Program-made: the position numbers and the translations under genes
Shown here: piece after piece, positions 34,417 through 47,431 of the stretch
Layout: each line of letters starts with the position of its first letter
Position numbering within the stretch: the stretch's first letter is position 1
Notes under the pieces: model-generated
What the model was told of the DNA's origin: nothing
The model's database searches: none
What the model saw: only the letters and a program-made list of their open reading frames with translations
From: Ochromonas danica
Taxonomy: Eukaryota > Sar > Chrysophyceae > Chromulinales > Chromulinaceae
Reading direction: 5' to 3'
NCBI GenBank assembly: GCA_015146655.1
Contig: VKHL01000165.1
Location: 1-59,910 of the forward strand
DNA: 59,910 nt

Positions 34417-37400
34417 TTACAAATAGAGAGAAATACCAAAGAGAGCATCGGCATCACTCGAGTCAGAAGAGCCGCTGGCATTCTTGTCTTGTTGCTTCTC
34501 TCCCTTGGCGAGATATCCTTCTCGCTCATCTTCTCCTTCTGCTACCACAGGATCCGTCGCTGCAACAGAAACAACGACTTCATCATTGTGACCTTTACCA
34601 CTGCCAGGATGTTGAGGATCATGTGATTCTTCATTTCCAATAGGACGGAACCAAGTGTTCAGCCCTTCTGTGAGATTGGACAGAATGATCGCAGGCCCTC
34701 CCTCCTCACCGCCGCCACTGTCTGCTTCGGAACCTTCATTGCGACGACGTTCTTGTTGGGTCTGTGATATCTTAGCTTTCAAGTGATCCATCTGATTCTT
34801 AACAATGGAAGTGATTCGATTTACGATCTTCTCCACAAAGTCCTGCAAATGGCAATATTGCATGGAGACGTCGCGCTGACTTTGCAGATGAGCGTAGATC
34901 CAAATGTTCATCTCAGACATGATCTCTTGCACTTCTTCTTCACCCAAGCAATCGCGACTTGTCATCGCAGAGGGCAAAGTCCTCATCACAGCTTGGTTGA
35001 GGGTTAGATAACGGTAGAATGGCACTAAGGACCAAACCTGACGCATCATTGATCGCACATCTCGGATGAGGAGAGGATTATCAAGTCCATGGTCTACAAT
35101 ATACTCCGCTAACTCTGAGAGATCTTCCGTACTTTCGGCGGAGACAGGAAGGATGTCTTGTCCGTGGCGATTAACGTTCTCTCGGTCATCATGGGAAGAA
35201 GAGACTTTGCTCTCATTCATCTCAGAGTTCTCATCCATGTCCATGATATCACCACTCTCATTAGTCAACAAGAAAGCTGCGCGATTGACAGAGACAGGAA
35301 GAGATTCTCGTACAGGCGATTTGCTGTCGAAGTCAATGAAGCTCACAGAGAGACCACTCCTTATGCCCGACTTCGAGGTCATGCGACGCTCCACTTGAAT
35401 GAGCTCGTCGTGAAGAGCGTCTTTATTGGGAACGTACTTTTGAAGATAAAGATTGACAAACGCCAGCATTACTAAGCGAGAGAGCTGAGCAGCAGAAATG
35501 TGGTCATTGGCATAACGACGAGCCAGCGCGAACTGGAAGACGTACTGGCCAGCTACCCCGCTTTGTACATCGCGACCAGCAGCAGCATTGTTACCATCGC
35601 GAAGGAGAATACAGCTCACAGATCGTCGCATAGCCTTTCTGCTTTGCATTTTTCTGAGAGCAGAAGGTGAAGTTGTGTTGTTGGTCGCGAGGACTTCCAC
35701 GTGAGAACTCATGGAAGAAGGATAATCCACAAGTCTCCGAGTCAACAATTTCATCAGATAGCCACTTCGCCCTCCTTCGCCAGTTACTTTCTTGATGTTC
35801 TTATCCACGTCTTCATTGCTGTGTACCTCCTCTAGACCTAAAGGACGCCCTCCCTCGTGGTTCGCTCTGTTGTTATCATCTACAATGCGATGACACATTG
35901 CCATAACTTCAGGGGGTGGCTTATGGAAGTAATCTACAGGTTCTTCTTCCCTTTCTCCGAGGCCCAGATCACTAGCTATCTCTGGGTCAGACAAGGAATT
36001 GGACGAAAAGGAATGTCTATCTTTCAATGGAGCAACTTCCACGGAGATGGCCGCGTTGGATGGCATCGCCATTTGCTCCACTGGCGCCATGGATTGACTG
36101 AGATACTGTTCCAATCGAACTCCCACTATACTTCTTGTTCGCATTATCGCGATTTGCTCATACTTTTTGAGACGATTCGCAATGGAATGATAATCAATGC
36201 GGGTCTGGGCCTGGAAGACAGATGGCAAGTTCATCTTCTGCCACAGCGTGGCCTTGGCCTGCTCTTTTCTCAAGGCTTCCCTTTTCTTCTTCTTAGCATA
36301 ATCACTATTCCAGAAGATCAAGCGATGAAGAAGCTGGAGGAGCTTGTTAACAAAGACGATCACGACCAAGACATAATTGATTGACGCAGTCGTGATTTCT
36401 TTACATAAAGAGTGTTGACGTTCGGACAATGGCTTGTAATGGTCTGCATTCATGAGACGAATGACGTTAGAGCCTTGATCGGAGCTGTGTTCTGCTTCTG
36501 CTTCGACTTCAATCAGAGAAACACCATTCGTTTTGTTCAATAACGCGTCACCTTCATTTCCTGGGCCTTCTTCTTGCTCTTCTTTCTCCATATTGCGCTT
36601 GACAATAGAAGTCATCACCTGCACGGCAGTGGCATGGAACCATCCCTTGTACCAGGCATAGTAAATTAAACCTCCCACATAGATGACCACCAAAGCCAAC
36701 ATTGAGTATTGCAGGAGATATGAGTTAGCCAGGATGAAACCCGATGAGCAGCTGGGCAAGACCATATCTACGATAACATCTCCCATGGCATCTCCAAAGA
36801 ATGTGTAGGCGACAAATGGAACTGCCACTGCAAGTAAAGCTGCCAGTCCTAATCGTCCTGTGCTGGTGTACTTAATATCCACGGCATCGATATCATCCAA
36901 GCTGCGCAAGATCTTGGCGACACCCAACTCAGCACAAGATGGAAACCACGCAGCACGACAAGCAGACGAATAAGTTTGAACAACGCGGAAAGTCGCCATG
37001 GATACATGGACATCACGATTGTTATAATTTCGGTCCAGCTTGTATAGCAAGTTATACTGAGAGTCATTCAACAACTTCTTCGAGAAGCGGGACGAAGAAG
37101 CTTTCTTGAGATCTGCTTTCTTGCCTATCTTAGGAGGAGTTGCAAGCACAGGTGGCGGCTGTTGATCATGTGCTTGGATAGCTTTCATATTCTCCGTATG
37201 TTGTAACGTCATGTAGATTTTGCGCGCAGGGAGGGAGCCACTAAGATAGGCCATCGTCAGGTTTTGCAGTCGAAGTCTCAATGCGCGCAATTGTGGCCGA
37301 ATAGTGAAGATGGCGATGGCATAGACCACAAAGAGTTTGACAACCTGAACACAACAAACAAGAACCATCAGATCACTACAGCCAAGAAGAGAAAGCGCAT

Positions 37401-40400
37401 GTCAACTGGTCTGTAACACATACCTGAACAAAGAAGATGTCTTGGATGACGCCAACCAAAAAGTTCATTCCCCACGCGTACATTAGTTTATTTCCTGACA
37501 ATCAAACACATTGAATGGTTAGTCACGTACAGTACCAGCAGTTCCAATTAATCGAAACACTTTACCAGTTTGCACTCCCCAGGCAAGAATCCAATAAATG
37601 TAGAAGATCATCGACCCAATCACAAACGTCCAAGCCATGATCCACGGAATAGCTGATATTTCTTCTGGTGAGAAGCTTTCAAAACAAAAGAGTTGGTTTT
37701 GTAGAATCCATCGCTGGAAAGTGGAGAATTGTTCCAAGATGTAATACTGCAGCAATGCCACTTCTTGGACTTCCGCACCATATTCTCCGCTTTCTTCCAC
37801 AGCATCAATGATGAACTTCTCGCGTTTCTTAATATGACGAAGTTTATGCCAGAGCTTCTCTTCTTTACTGCGATAGAATAGGCGATCCCAGAACCGCAAG
37901 GGAGATAGACTTCCATCTGGTAAGATGCCTAAGAATTCCATCAAAGCACGCGTGCGTCCACGATAAATCTCTTGGCGAATATCTTCCTCAATCTGTGTTA
38001 TCATGGAATCCACATACTGATAGGCTTCATGATGACTGCGGACAATCTTCATAATTCGATGGAACTCCTCATTCTCTGTGAGATAGTGAGTGTAGACTGG
38101 CAAAGGATTGGCTTCTTCTGTTAACAGGATCTCCTTTACCAAAGGCGTCCATCTCTTTTCGGCTCGTTCTATCTCAACGGCAAGGATAGACTTCTTGGCT
38201 TCTTTCTTTTCCTTGTCGTCTTCATATTCATTCGTCGCGTTGCTTGTTCCAACCCAGAAGTCAGTGTTCAGACCGATTTCCTCCAAGACAGGTCGCTTGG
38301 AAGCATATTCTTCCAGAATGAAGCTGAAGACCATATCACAAGGCACGCCAACAATAACACAGATCAAGGCCAGAATGACCGTGAAGACGATGTCGCTAGG
38401 CGGCTGTCTCAAGTCACAAGAACCTGACGAGCTGCCCGAACTATCGGCTGTCCAAACACAAGTCGGCTCATTCGTGACACTATTCATACTGGCCACGCAA
38501 TCATCGTGGGTATAATAGCCTTCGCATGTACTGGTGCTGCCGTAAAAGACGGAGAAAAAGATGGTGTCAATGAACAATCCAATCAAAATACTCTTCCACA
38601 AACCAATCCAACGCGCAAATCTCGTGGAGGAAATACTTGGCTTGAAGAAAATGGTTGAATAGTCATGTTTGGTCAATACGATCATGAAGAAGGAATACAA
38701 TGCATTGTGTTGGAAGATATCGGGCAAGGCCAAATCGTAAAATGTCGTGGCGCCATTGACTAAGAAAGTGTCCATCTTGGCAGTCACCTTGTTCAATGCT
38801 CTCTTTTGCTTTCGTTTTTCCATTTGGTCTATGGACTTGGCAGTGAGATCGGTCAACAAGTCTTGCAGTTTGCCTCTTCGTTGTTTGGAACTTTGCCGCT
38901 GTATCTCGTGCAAAGGATCAATGTTTAGTGCCATTCCTACTCTCTTTCGACGCTTTTTCCTCGAGGATGGTCCTTTCTCGGTTTGCTCGTTGGAATGTTG
39001 CGCAGATTCTGAGGCATCATTGCTCTCAAGATTCCCCGTGCCGTTATCATCCGAGGAAGTCAACAGCTTGCTCACTTTATGATCCTCTCCAACCTCACCC
39101 TTCCAATTCTTCTTGCTCTTCTTTCGATTGAACAAGTTCCAATTGCGTATGAATGCCTTGGGTGGCCATCGCTGCGCATAAATCAATTGGTTTCGATCAT
39201 AACGATCCCAATTCAAGAAATACGAGCCGCCGATTACTATGATGACCACGAGAGAGCCAATAAAGGACAGGATAGTTTTCGCTTGCTCGATATCCATGTT
39301 AAAGGGGTTGGAAGTGAGAACACTGGTCAACACGCCTTTGACAGCCATGAAAAGTGCGCCGTACTGACTGATACTCAGAGCGCCGCCCCCAGTATTATCA
39401 TCATCTCCAGACGCTTCCCATGTGAGCTTTCCTGAGTGCATGCGATTGTTATAGTCCATCCATGCTGACGAAGCAGCACTCGAAGAAGAGGAGCCACCGC
39501 CACAGACCTGCGTGATATCATAGCAAATATAGGTGACATTGTAGTTGGTGTAGGTGGAGATATTGCATCCTTGACAACTTCGATATTCGTTGCCATCTTG
39601 GAAAGTGCACTCAGGGAAAGTAAAGTTACTTGGTGGCAGCTTCTCAGCCTCAGCGGGAGACAAGCTGAAGTTAAAGTTCTGGGCTGAGCTGAATTGCAAC
39701 GTGATGAAATAAGCCGCAGTGGCGGTCGAGCTGGTCGTTGTTTCCAGTTTCCTGCCTTCATTACTCAACTTTCTATGGGATGAAACAGATGCTACTGCAG
39801 ACGAAGTTGAAGAAGCAGTCTTAGTCGAGGTCATGCTAAGCAATGGACTCAATACACTCGATGAGTTTTCATATGGATTGGTGCCCCATTTCATGATGGA
39901 CAAGGTGACATATTTCTCACTATTGGCACAAGCTGACAAAGCATCTCCTTCAAAAGAAGCGGTTAAAGGAATCACATTATACTGTTCTTCCGCACTGGAG
40001 AGTGGAGGACTCAACACAGCGTTGTTGACATCTGCCACCATGTCCTTTCTCATGGTTACTTGAATATTATCCGAAACCAACTTGATTGGATCTTGTCCAT
40101 TGGTCATGGTTGACAGGATGCCATAGGATATATTAGCCATGGATGCACTGACCAACGATGAGCTGCTGCTATTGGAAGTAGCAGGACTGACATAACTAGA
40201 GGTGCTTTTCACAAGATATGCAGCGGTATCCATCGAAGCTCCAGCAAAATAGCCCTCCGCGGCTAAAGAAGCAATGGTGACAAGAGAGCTTTGACAAGTG
40301 CTCACAGAGCTCTCACTGACAACTTCTGTGGGTTCATAGGCCGCCAAAAGAGTTCCAGCCAAGTTTTCCAATAATTGGGCGGAAGGGTTGGAAATACCAT

Positions 40401-43400
40401 TAATTGAATTGACGGAACCACAAAGTTGACCGCGATCACTATCTCGAGCAACTCTAGCAGCAGCATCTAACGCACAGGACGATCCACCATATCCATCTAC
40501 ACAGGAGCACTTAGCAACACAGTAGATGTTCGTGATCGTGCAACTGCTTGCATCCATGCTGTTTCCAGACATATCGGTATATAGACAATTGCCATGACCC
40601 GAGCATATTGTATTATCAACACTTGTCGGACAGTTTTGAATGGGTTCAGCGCAAATTCCATCTCGGCAAAGGCCATACAGACAGTCATCGTTAGCCAAAC
40701 ATGTCGAGCCCACCGATCCAGTTGTGGAATTGCTCGAGAAGCATTTCGTATTGGCTGGACCGGAAATGCCAATATAACCACTCTGACAAGAGCCGCAAGT
40801 ATTTGGAACACTCGAACATGCCAAGCGATTCAATGATACACAATAAGAAGTATTGGCGAGGGTACAATTAACAACATTGATCGTAGAGGCCACGTTATTC
40901 ACTGCCTGGAAGGCCAAGTCAGAGTTCCCAGAGCTTATCGCAGATTGAAGATTGTCGGATAAATATGAAGAAACATCAATATTGTTGTTAACAGTCACCT
41001 GCACTTTACCAGATGCGGTCGCATAGCCTCCCAAACTATCGTATATACGCGAAGAAAGGATCAAATAATAATTCGCGCTTTCTGATCCAGCAGGAAAATC
41101 AGACGTGGCAGTGTTCGTTGGCCCTTTCGACTGAATAGTTAAGAATGGACTTGTGGAGGAGAGAGTGTATCGGAAATCATAGTAAAGCGGATAGTCGGAA
41201 GGCTCATCGACCCATCCAGCACTATTCAAATTGAATTTCGTGGAAAGTGATGATCCTGATGTGGGGGAGACAGTGAATGTACCTCCTGACGGTGGTGTAT
41301 TAGCTTGCACTACCACCTCGCTGTATGAATTGACCACACTCGTCGCTTCTGTCTCCCACAGTCGTCTTCGAGAAGCGACCACGGAGGTGGCTGTTAGACG
41401 GAATGTTACATACGTTCCAGCTTGGAACGTGTTTGCGGCCAATAACAAGGAGGTTAGAAGCTGATCGGTAGTCAGGTCAGCCGAGAAAGATCTAGTCTGA
41501 GGAGTGAACGCAGTCACTGACACATTCTGCCCAGAGATAAAAACACTCCAAGAAACGGTGGAATCCACACTTGCTTGCAGCAGTCCTGATAAAGAGAGAT
41601 TCTGATCAGCATTGAACTTTAACGTGGAACTAGTAACGAGTTGAGTATAAGGAGCACCGTCTGGAAGAGGCTGCACTGTCACACTGCGGGAACTACTGCG
41701 TCCGTCTTGACTTTTAACAACCACTGTGAACAGATAACTGTACGAAGAATTCAATGCGCTACCAACGATTATAGTAGATGATTTATTAACCGCTGAGGGA
41801 AGCAGTAAAGTACTGCAGCTTTGACCATATGCTGACAAGGTCTGAATAGAACAAGCCCAGTGATAGCTCAAGCCTGTTGTTGATAACGAGTCTTCGTCGT
41901 AAGAAGAAGATGCATCTAAGGTCATATTCAAATCGCTTGCAAGTTGTCGTACAGTGCCACCACTAATCACTGCCACAACTTGCCCCTGAGTTACTGTAAC
42001 AGTGGCCGAGGCTTGGGTTGTCGCCACAGTGACACTGTTCTGCAACACGGTCGCATTAACTGTGACAGTATAAACCTGGCCACTGGTCAGCGAATAGGAA
42101 GCCAAAGAAAAGACAGTTGGATCCTTGCTGGTACTCGATACAGACAAAACGCCCGCACTATTTTGAATTATCCACTTGTAATTAAGTTTCAAACTCGAGG
42201 AAGCGGATTGGCAACTCGAATACTGGGCGTTTGAATAAATAGAAAGCGTATCTTTCGCGGTCATGGAAATCGAAGAGCTACCAAGGATTTGTAGCACCGG
42301 TATAGCATTATTGGCAGTAACATCGACAATGCTAGTAGCGCTGGAAGAGGCACCAAAGAAGTTTGTTAAAGTCAGCGTGAAAGAATAGCGAGCAACCACA
42401 AAGAAAGATCGAGGTATGACGATATTTCCACCGAGAGAAACACCAAAAGATGCAAGATACGCATCAATTGAGCTTGTGTCAGCCGATATACTTGGTCTGA
42501 TGTACCACACAGCACTGGTCCAGTTTCTTCCAGCACTACCCTTAGATAAGGAGGCACTGATAGTCAAATTATCACAACCGCCAATAGCAGTTGGGGCAGT
42601 AATAATAACCGTAGGAGTAATGGCAGTTACAGGAGAAAGGATAGTAGTGTTTTGCGCTTGTGAATAGGAGTAACTGGCGCAAACAGAAGTATCCACTGTG
42701 GAGCTGCACAATGCCTTGATCTTGCTAGAGAGCAACCCAAGCACATATCCCACAGCAGGTAGCTGCTTATCACTTGTCCCGGACTGGAAAGTTGCTTCAA
42801 TACTCGTTGTATTTAACCAAATACAGCTCGAACGACTTGATCCGACAAAGTTGAAAACTAGACTGCAAAGCCAAGAAGATCCCAATGATTGCCCAGCCAA
42901 ATCGGTCGCAGAGTCAAAATAGATCAACAAGCTGTTACCAGCACTGCTGAAGCGGACCAGGCTCAGGACAGGCGGGATTGGTGGCTGATCGGCTGCCAAC
43001 ATCTGCACACTGGTGGTCAAACTCGTCCCTCCGATACTACTACCCGAGATACTATACTCACTTGCACTGGAACCTGAAGAAACAAGTGAAAGGTTAAAAT
43101 ACCCTGATAGAGTAGTTTTAGCAGCCAGTACAACGAAATTTGTTGTTAAAATACTTGAGGAGGACGAGAAGGACAGCGAGGTCGGCGAAGTTCTCAACAC
43201 AGACGAAGATATGATAGCGCCACTTGTGGCATTCGTTATTACGGGAGTAAACACGACTGTTTTCTTAGGAACAAAGTTGATTCGCACTGAGAATGTGTAT
43301 GTATTGGCAAGGGAGTTGTCATACTTGGACGTGTCAGAATAAATCGCCACTGGGTTATTAGCCCACAGAACAGTTTTACAACAAGTTGTGGTACTTTGAC

Positions 43401-44760
43401 GCTTCGTGTTCAGTAACTCTTGCAAGCCATTGGTAAATCCTTGCACTGTTACCACGTAGCAATAAGAATCGTAAGTGGTCAAGGGGGTCAAGCCAGAGAT
43501 AACCAAGGAGACGGACGAAGCCTTCGAAGCATATGTTGTACTCACACCAGAAGTCATAATTTGGTCGACAGAAGCGATCGTTGAATCTGCAGAAAAAGCA
43601 GCACAATAAACAGTCCCAGCATAGACCGAGTTTTCATCCAGTGTTGCCACTAGACTCAGCGTCGTTGAAGTCACACTTATTGTGATTGATACAACTTTTG
43701 GTGCGGCGGGGTGGAAAGTGGGTGCAGAGGTTGGTTGGGAGGAGGGATGCTGACTTGGTTGACTAGAAGGTTGCGAAGTTGGTTGAGCGGATGGTTGTCT
43801 GGTGGGTTGCGCGCTGGGCTGACTGGACGGCTTTCCAGTCGGTTGACTAGATGGCTGCCTGGAGGGTTGGGTCGTTGGCTGTTGGGATGGTTGGGCTGAG
43901 GGTTGAGATGTTGGGAAGGAATCGATGAAGGAAGCATCTGCTTTTGCAATATCACCTTCACTGTAAAGTACCCACTGACCAGTGGGAGCATTAACCGCGA
44001 TTGACGACAAACTGTCCAACATAGATAGAGTAGACACCTTTTGAATATAATTCATACCGTCACTCTCTGGTAAAAACTGTTGCTCAACATAACCATTGGC
44101 ATTAGCGTAAAGCAAGTAATTATCTCCAAACCATTCAGCAACACCAAGGGCTGCCCATCCATTTGTGATGCGCCACTTGTTAATAAACGATCCTAATGAG
44201 GACACATCGCCAGAAGGCACCTGTACTTCAAAGAGTTCTCCACTGGCACCATCACCAATGAGCACTCTATTGTGTCCTGCAAAGATTGCAGAGTCCACAC
44301 CCACAAAGATCGGCTCGCTCAGTTGGAATCCCGTGAGGTGTGACAGGACGCCATCCTGCACCCTCCAAAGATGCATTCCGCTGAGATAGCCTGGTCCGAA
44401 GAGACTATCACCATCCTCATCCATAAGCGTTACGAACTGATTGGTGGACAAAAGGCCCACAATGAAGAAGTTCGGATCGTTGCGCAAGAGGACCGGAGCG
44501 GCACTCGTGTTGCTCCCATTGAATAGGAAAAGGCCTTCGCTGCCAGCAGCCACAATATCGCCAGTGGGCATGACCGCGAGTGAGGCAAAGTCGTCTGACA
44601 GAACTGTGCCATTGTAAATCACAGCGTTATCAGCTGTTAACTCATTTGTAAAATAAATCGTCCCAGAAGAGGTTGTAGCCGAGACGCGGAAATCGAATAC
44701 GATAAAAATAAAAATAGCAATAAGGAGGAAAGACAACCATGAAAGAGAAGCGGGGGTCAT
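34417..44760 (-). CDS. giant REJ-domain, multi-spanning membrane protein with PSQPT stalk (polycystin-1-like architecture)
   Basis: Three exons (44760-37566, 37494-37424, 37344-34417) give 3397 residues. A signal peptide (residues 8-28) leads a large extracellular part: a propeller-like N-terminal region, a stalk of 4-residue (P-[ST]-x-[QK/A]) repeats at about 287-350 (PSSQPSAQPTRQPSAQP type), and fibronectin-like beta-sandwich segments. A REJ-type region follows at roughly 770-1090 (LDASSSYDED, LSYHWACS), then a Cys-rich EGF-like module at about 1310-1400 (CSGHGNCLY, KCSCVDGYGGSSC). At least eight hydrophobic helices follow, at about residues 1820, 2055, 2130, 2380, 2410, 2600, 2640 and 2755. 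They are separated by charged loops, and the long tail is cytoplasmic and Ser/acid-rich. The middle exon of 71 nt bridges two transmembrane segments, proving the two long frames are one gene. REJ plus multiple membrane passes is the polycystin-1/PKDREJ plan, linked to mechanical or adhesion sensing. I see no clear pore or PLAT motif, so channel function is not claimed. Confidence 0.8.
43700..43910 (-). repeat. tandem PSxQPT/QPS coding repeat (stalk)
   Basis: Degenerate 12-bp units encode about fifteen repeats of the form [QK]P[ST][SAGR]QP[ST] in the REJ protein. The repeat is open in several frames because of its period. The pattern is known from extracellular proteins of chrysophytes and related stramenopiles. 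Confidence 0.9.
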
Positions 44761-45358
44761 CCTCGACACGAACTTCTTCCTTCTATTGAGAAGGGGGTGA
44801 GATTCTATTTTAAAGGGGTGGGAAAAGACAGATGATTAGCAGAAAAGTTATTGTTGTCCACAATAATGCAGTATTGCAAGAGAAGTCTATTTTATTCACT
44901 AAGCTAAATATTTATCAATAGATGTAATCCAGTCTCAGTCTAATTCTGTCTCTCTTTGGTCTTCTTGTGGGATGTCTCTTTGGCGTCGTCCTTGCAACAC
45001 CACCGGAATGCAATGCTGTCGCAACGGAATTCGGACGGGTTGAACGGTCACAGGGGGCAGCGGGAGAGAGCTTCTTTGTTAACTTAATAGAGCGAAACGC
45101 CCCCAAAACCGTTACGACTGGAGCTCTTCCTCTTCTCAATCAAGAGCTTGAGCTGTCTGTCACGTACTTATTGAAGTCCTGTGGAAGTTATTTTGGTGGC
45201 TGAATTAGTGTGCGAACACGCACGGTCTTATCATCAAAACTGTTTCCAATCACCTCCTCTCTCTTATTGGACAGCTACTAGTACAAGATAATTGTATTTC
45301 AGAATACCTTCGATTTCATAGCTACATAACCTAAAAAGAAGCAACCTTAAAAAAGGAG
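44761..45358. promoter_or_regulatory. divergent promoter region between REJ protein and the 45359 gene
   Basis: About 600 bp between head-to-head genes. Short frames on both strands lack domains. No specific element is recognised. Confidence 0.3.
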
Positions 45359-46655
45359 ATGGGGGCAGGATTGAGCTTTAGTGTGGCAAACGACCCCAGT
45401 TTGTCCAAGAGTGAGATGACTCCCGGTGTTTTCAAGATTCTACATTACGATTTACAGTTTGGAGCGCTGCATCTCGATCGTGAAGACACCTCACTAAATC
45501 TCAGTGATGCGGAGCTATATGATCGTATTGGACAGGCAGTACAAGGGATTATGAAGGAAGCAGACCTCCCTCTGGCAGAATGTCGCTGTCCCGCAGTGGT
45601 TCTCTTCAAGTTCCAAGAACTCTCCGACGAGCAAAAGGAAGAGTTCGCCCAGGCAGTCTTCGAAGCAGCATTAAAGAAAGATATCGCAGATGGAAAAATT
45701 GCAGAGAAAGCGATGGACTATTCCAAGACATTTGGTGGCACTGAAGCGGATCATAAAGCAGAACAAGAAGCCGCTGCAATGCTTCGAGGGGATGAGCCCA
45801 ACACCAACAATGACGCTGAAATCCTCATCCAGCCAAACATGATTCATCCATCAGAGCATACGGTGCTACGCCTAGCAGGGAAGTGGAAGAAGTTTCTGAG
45901 TACTCGCGGATGCTATCTGTACATCCACTCCTTGACCAGAGACCTCGTGGCTGTAAAGCCTGATGACTATATTGACCTGCCAGATGAGCAAACGAACGGA
46001 CAGAATGAGAACAGCGCGAGTACAGATGTTGATCCTAGCAACGGCTTGCCCACTATACCCATGTCTGAGTTGCCGACCATGGTAGACCACATAGTGAAGG
46101 TCTTGCAAAAGACTCCTCTCATCATCGACACCTCGCCTACAGAATCTGTTCGCACTTACTATTCCTACAAAGCTAATGTTGCTGATGTTTCAAGTTTAGT
46201 GGTTCCCTATGGTAAAAGTGGTGTGAAGAAAGAAGATCTCATGGAGCGCTGCAGACATACTTTGGTGTCATCGATGAAGAAAGGCCAGCTCTTTGTGCTT
46301 TACCTTGGAGGTGTTACCATCGAACATGCTGACTTCAAAACCAAGTTATGCAAGAAGGATGTCTTTCCCAAGGATGTTTTCATTAATGCCGGGAAGAAAT
46401 TGCTCGAGCCAGATTATGATCCGAAATACAAGCAGATCTACCGAGAAGAAGACTTGGAGTCTGGCCAAGCCGTTGTCAGGTGAAGCAGTCAATTACCACC
46501 TCCAAAAATAGATTAATGATTGCATTGTGTCAATGTATAGGGATGGCTTTCATAGTGTGGTTATTACCAGCATCAATGCGGTCGAGTTAGAAAAGTTATT
46601 GGGAGATTGTATTCCACTGGGTTACATGTATCCCATCGTAGTGACTTCCAATTAG
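45359..46655 (+). CDS. conserved-looking protein of unknown function, possible N-myristoylation
   Basis: Two exons (45359-46479 and 46541-46655) give 411 residues. The spliced frame joins ...GQAVVR to DGFHSVVITSINAVELEKLL and ends PIVVTSN. The N-terminus MGAGLSFS has Gly2 and Ser6, a good N-myristoylation consensus, so membrane attachment is plausible. Residues 20-130 are acidic and helical (DAELYDRIGQAVQGIMKEAD, DEQKEEFAQAVFEAALKKDI). A central segment HTVLRLAGKWKKFLSTRGC and a later QLFVLYLGGVTIEHADFKTK look structured. There is no transmembrane helix or known catalytic motif. I do not recognise the family. Confidence 0.65.
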
Positions 46656-47431
46656 TACACATACAACAGTTCCTTAGCTATAGTAGACTCTGAATAAATT
46701 ATAAATTTGTTTCTCATAAAGACTATTGGCCAATCTCTTTTCACCAGCAATGTCCAAACCATTGGCACTGCGGCCGTGCTTTACAAATTTCATAAATTAG
46801 GCTGAGGCGAGCTGTTCGACTCTTGTTATGAATCATATTGTGTTGCGGCGATAGCGGTCCAACACGCTGAAATAATACGACCAAATGTGCAAAACAACGA
46901 AAAGTCACCCAACTGATTTCATCCTAAAGTGGCAACACTTTTGCTCTTTGGTGAAAACTTTGTTTCGTCCGCATTGTAAGTTTCGAGCGTCGTGGTCCTT
47001 ACTGCAAGTGGAGGGATAGTGGCCAAAGTGATGCTGGGACCCAATGCCAATGTTCATTGAGATATTCTGTCTTCGTCCATTTTCTCCAAAAACGGTTTGC
47101 TCATAGAATTTAGCGGTCCACCGCAAATTCGAAACGAACTATTATTCTTCTCTTTTGGAGAAAGAAGTGGACCTGGACTCCCTCAGCCTTGTACGGATGT
47201 GAGATCACACCTCAAAGTGCAATCATGAAAAACAAAGAGTAGCTGCTGTCAAATGTGTCACTAGTAATCTTAGTGTGAGAAGTGAAGATGGTACTACAGT
47301 ACTTAGTAGCAGATAAGACTAAAGAATCCGCCGAAGAGATAGAAGTAAGTATCATGCTAATATTGGTGATAACTATGTCCCATAACGAACCGAAGACGGA
47401 AAAGACAACAAAACTATGCTAATCAGTAGCA
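46656..47431. other. intergenic region between convergent genes
   Basis: About 775 bp. A 73-codon minus-strand frame (46905-47126) has no recognised domain and no support as a gene. No repeats or RNA genes were recognised. Confidence 0.35.

Noticed and set aside
45000-45203. Plus-strand 78-codon frame in the divergent promoter
   Set aside because: No domain, no good start context, and it sits between two divergent starts; most likely chance.
46905-47126. Minus-strand 73-codon frame in the convergent spacer
   Set aside because: Cys/His-rich by eye, but the spacing fits no zinc-finger family and there is no other gene evidence.
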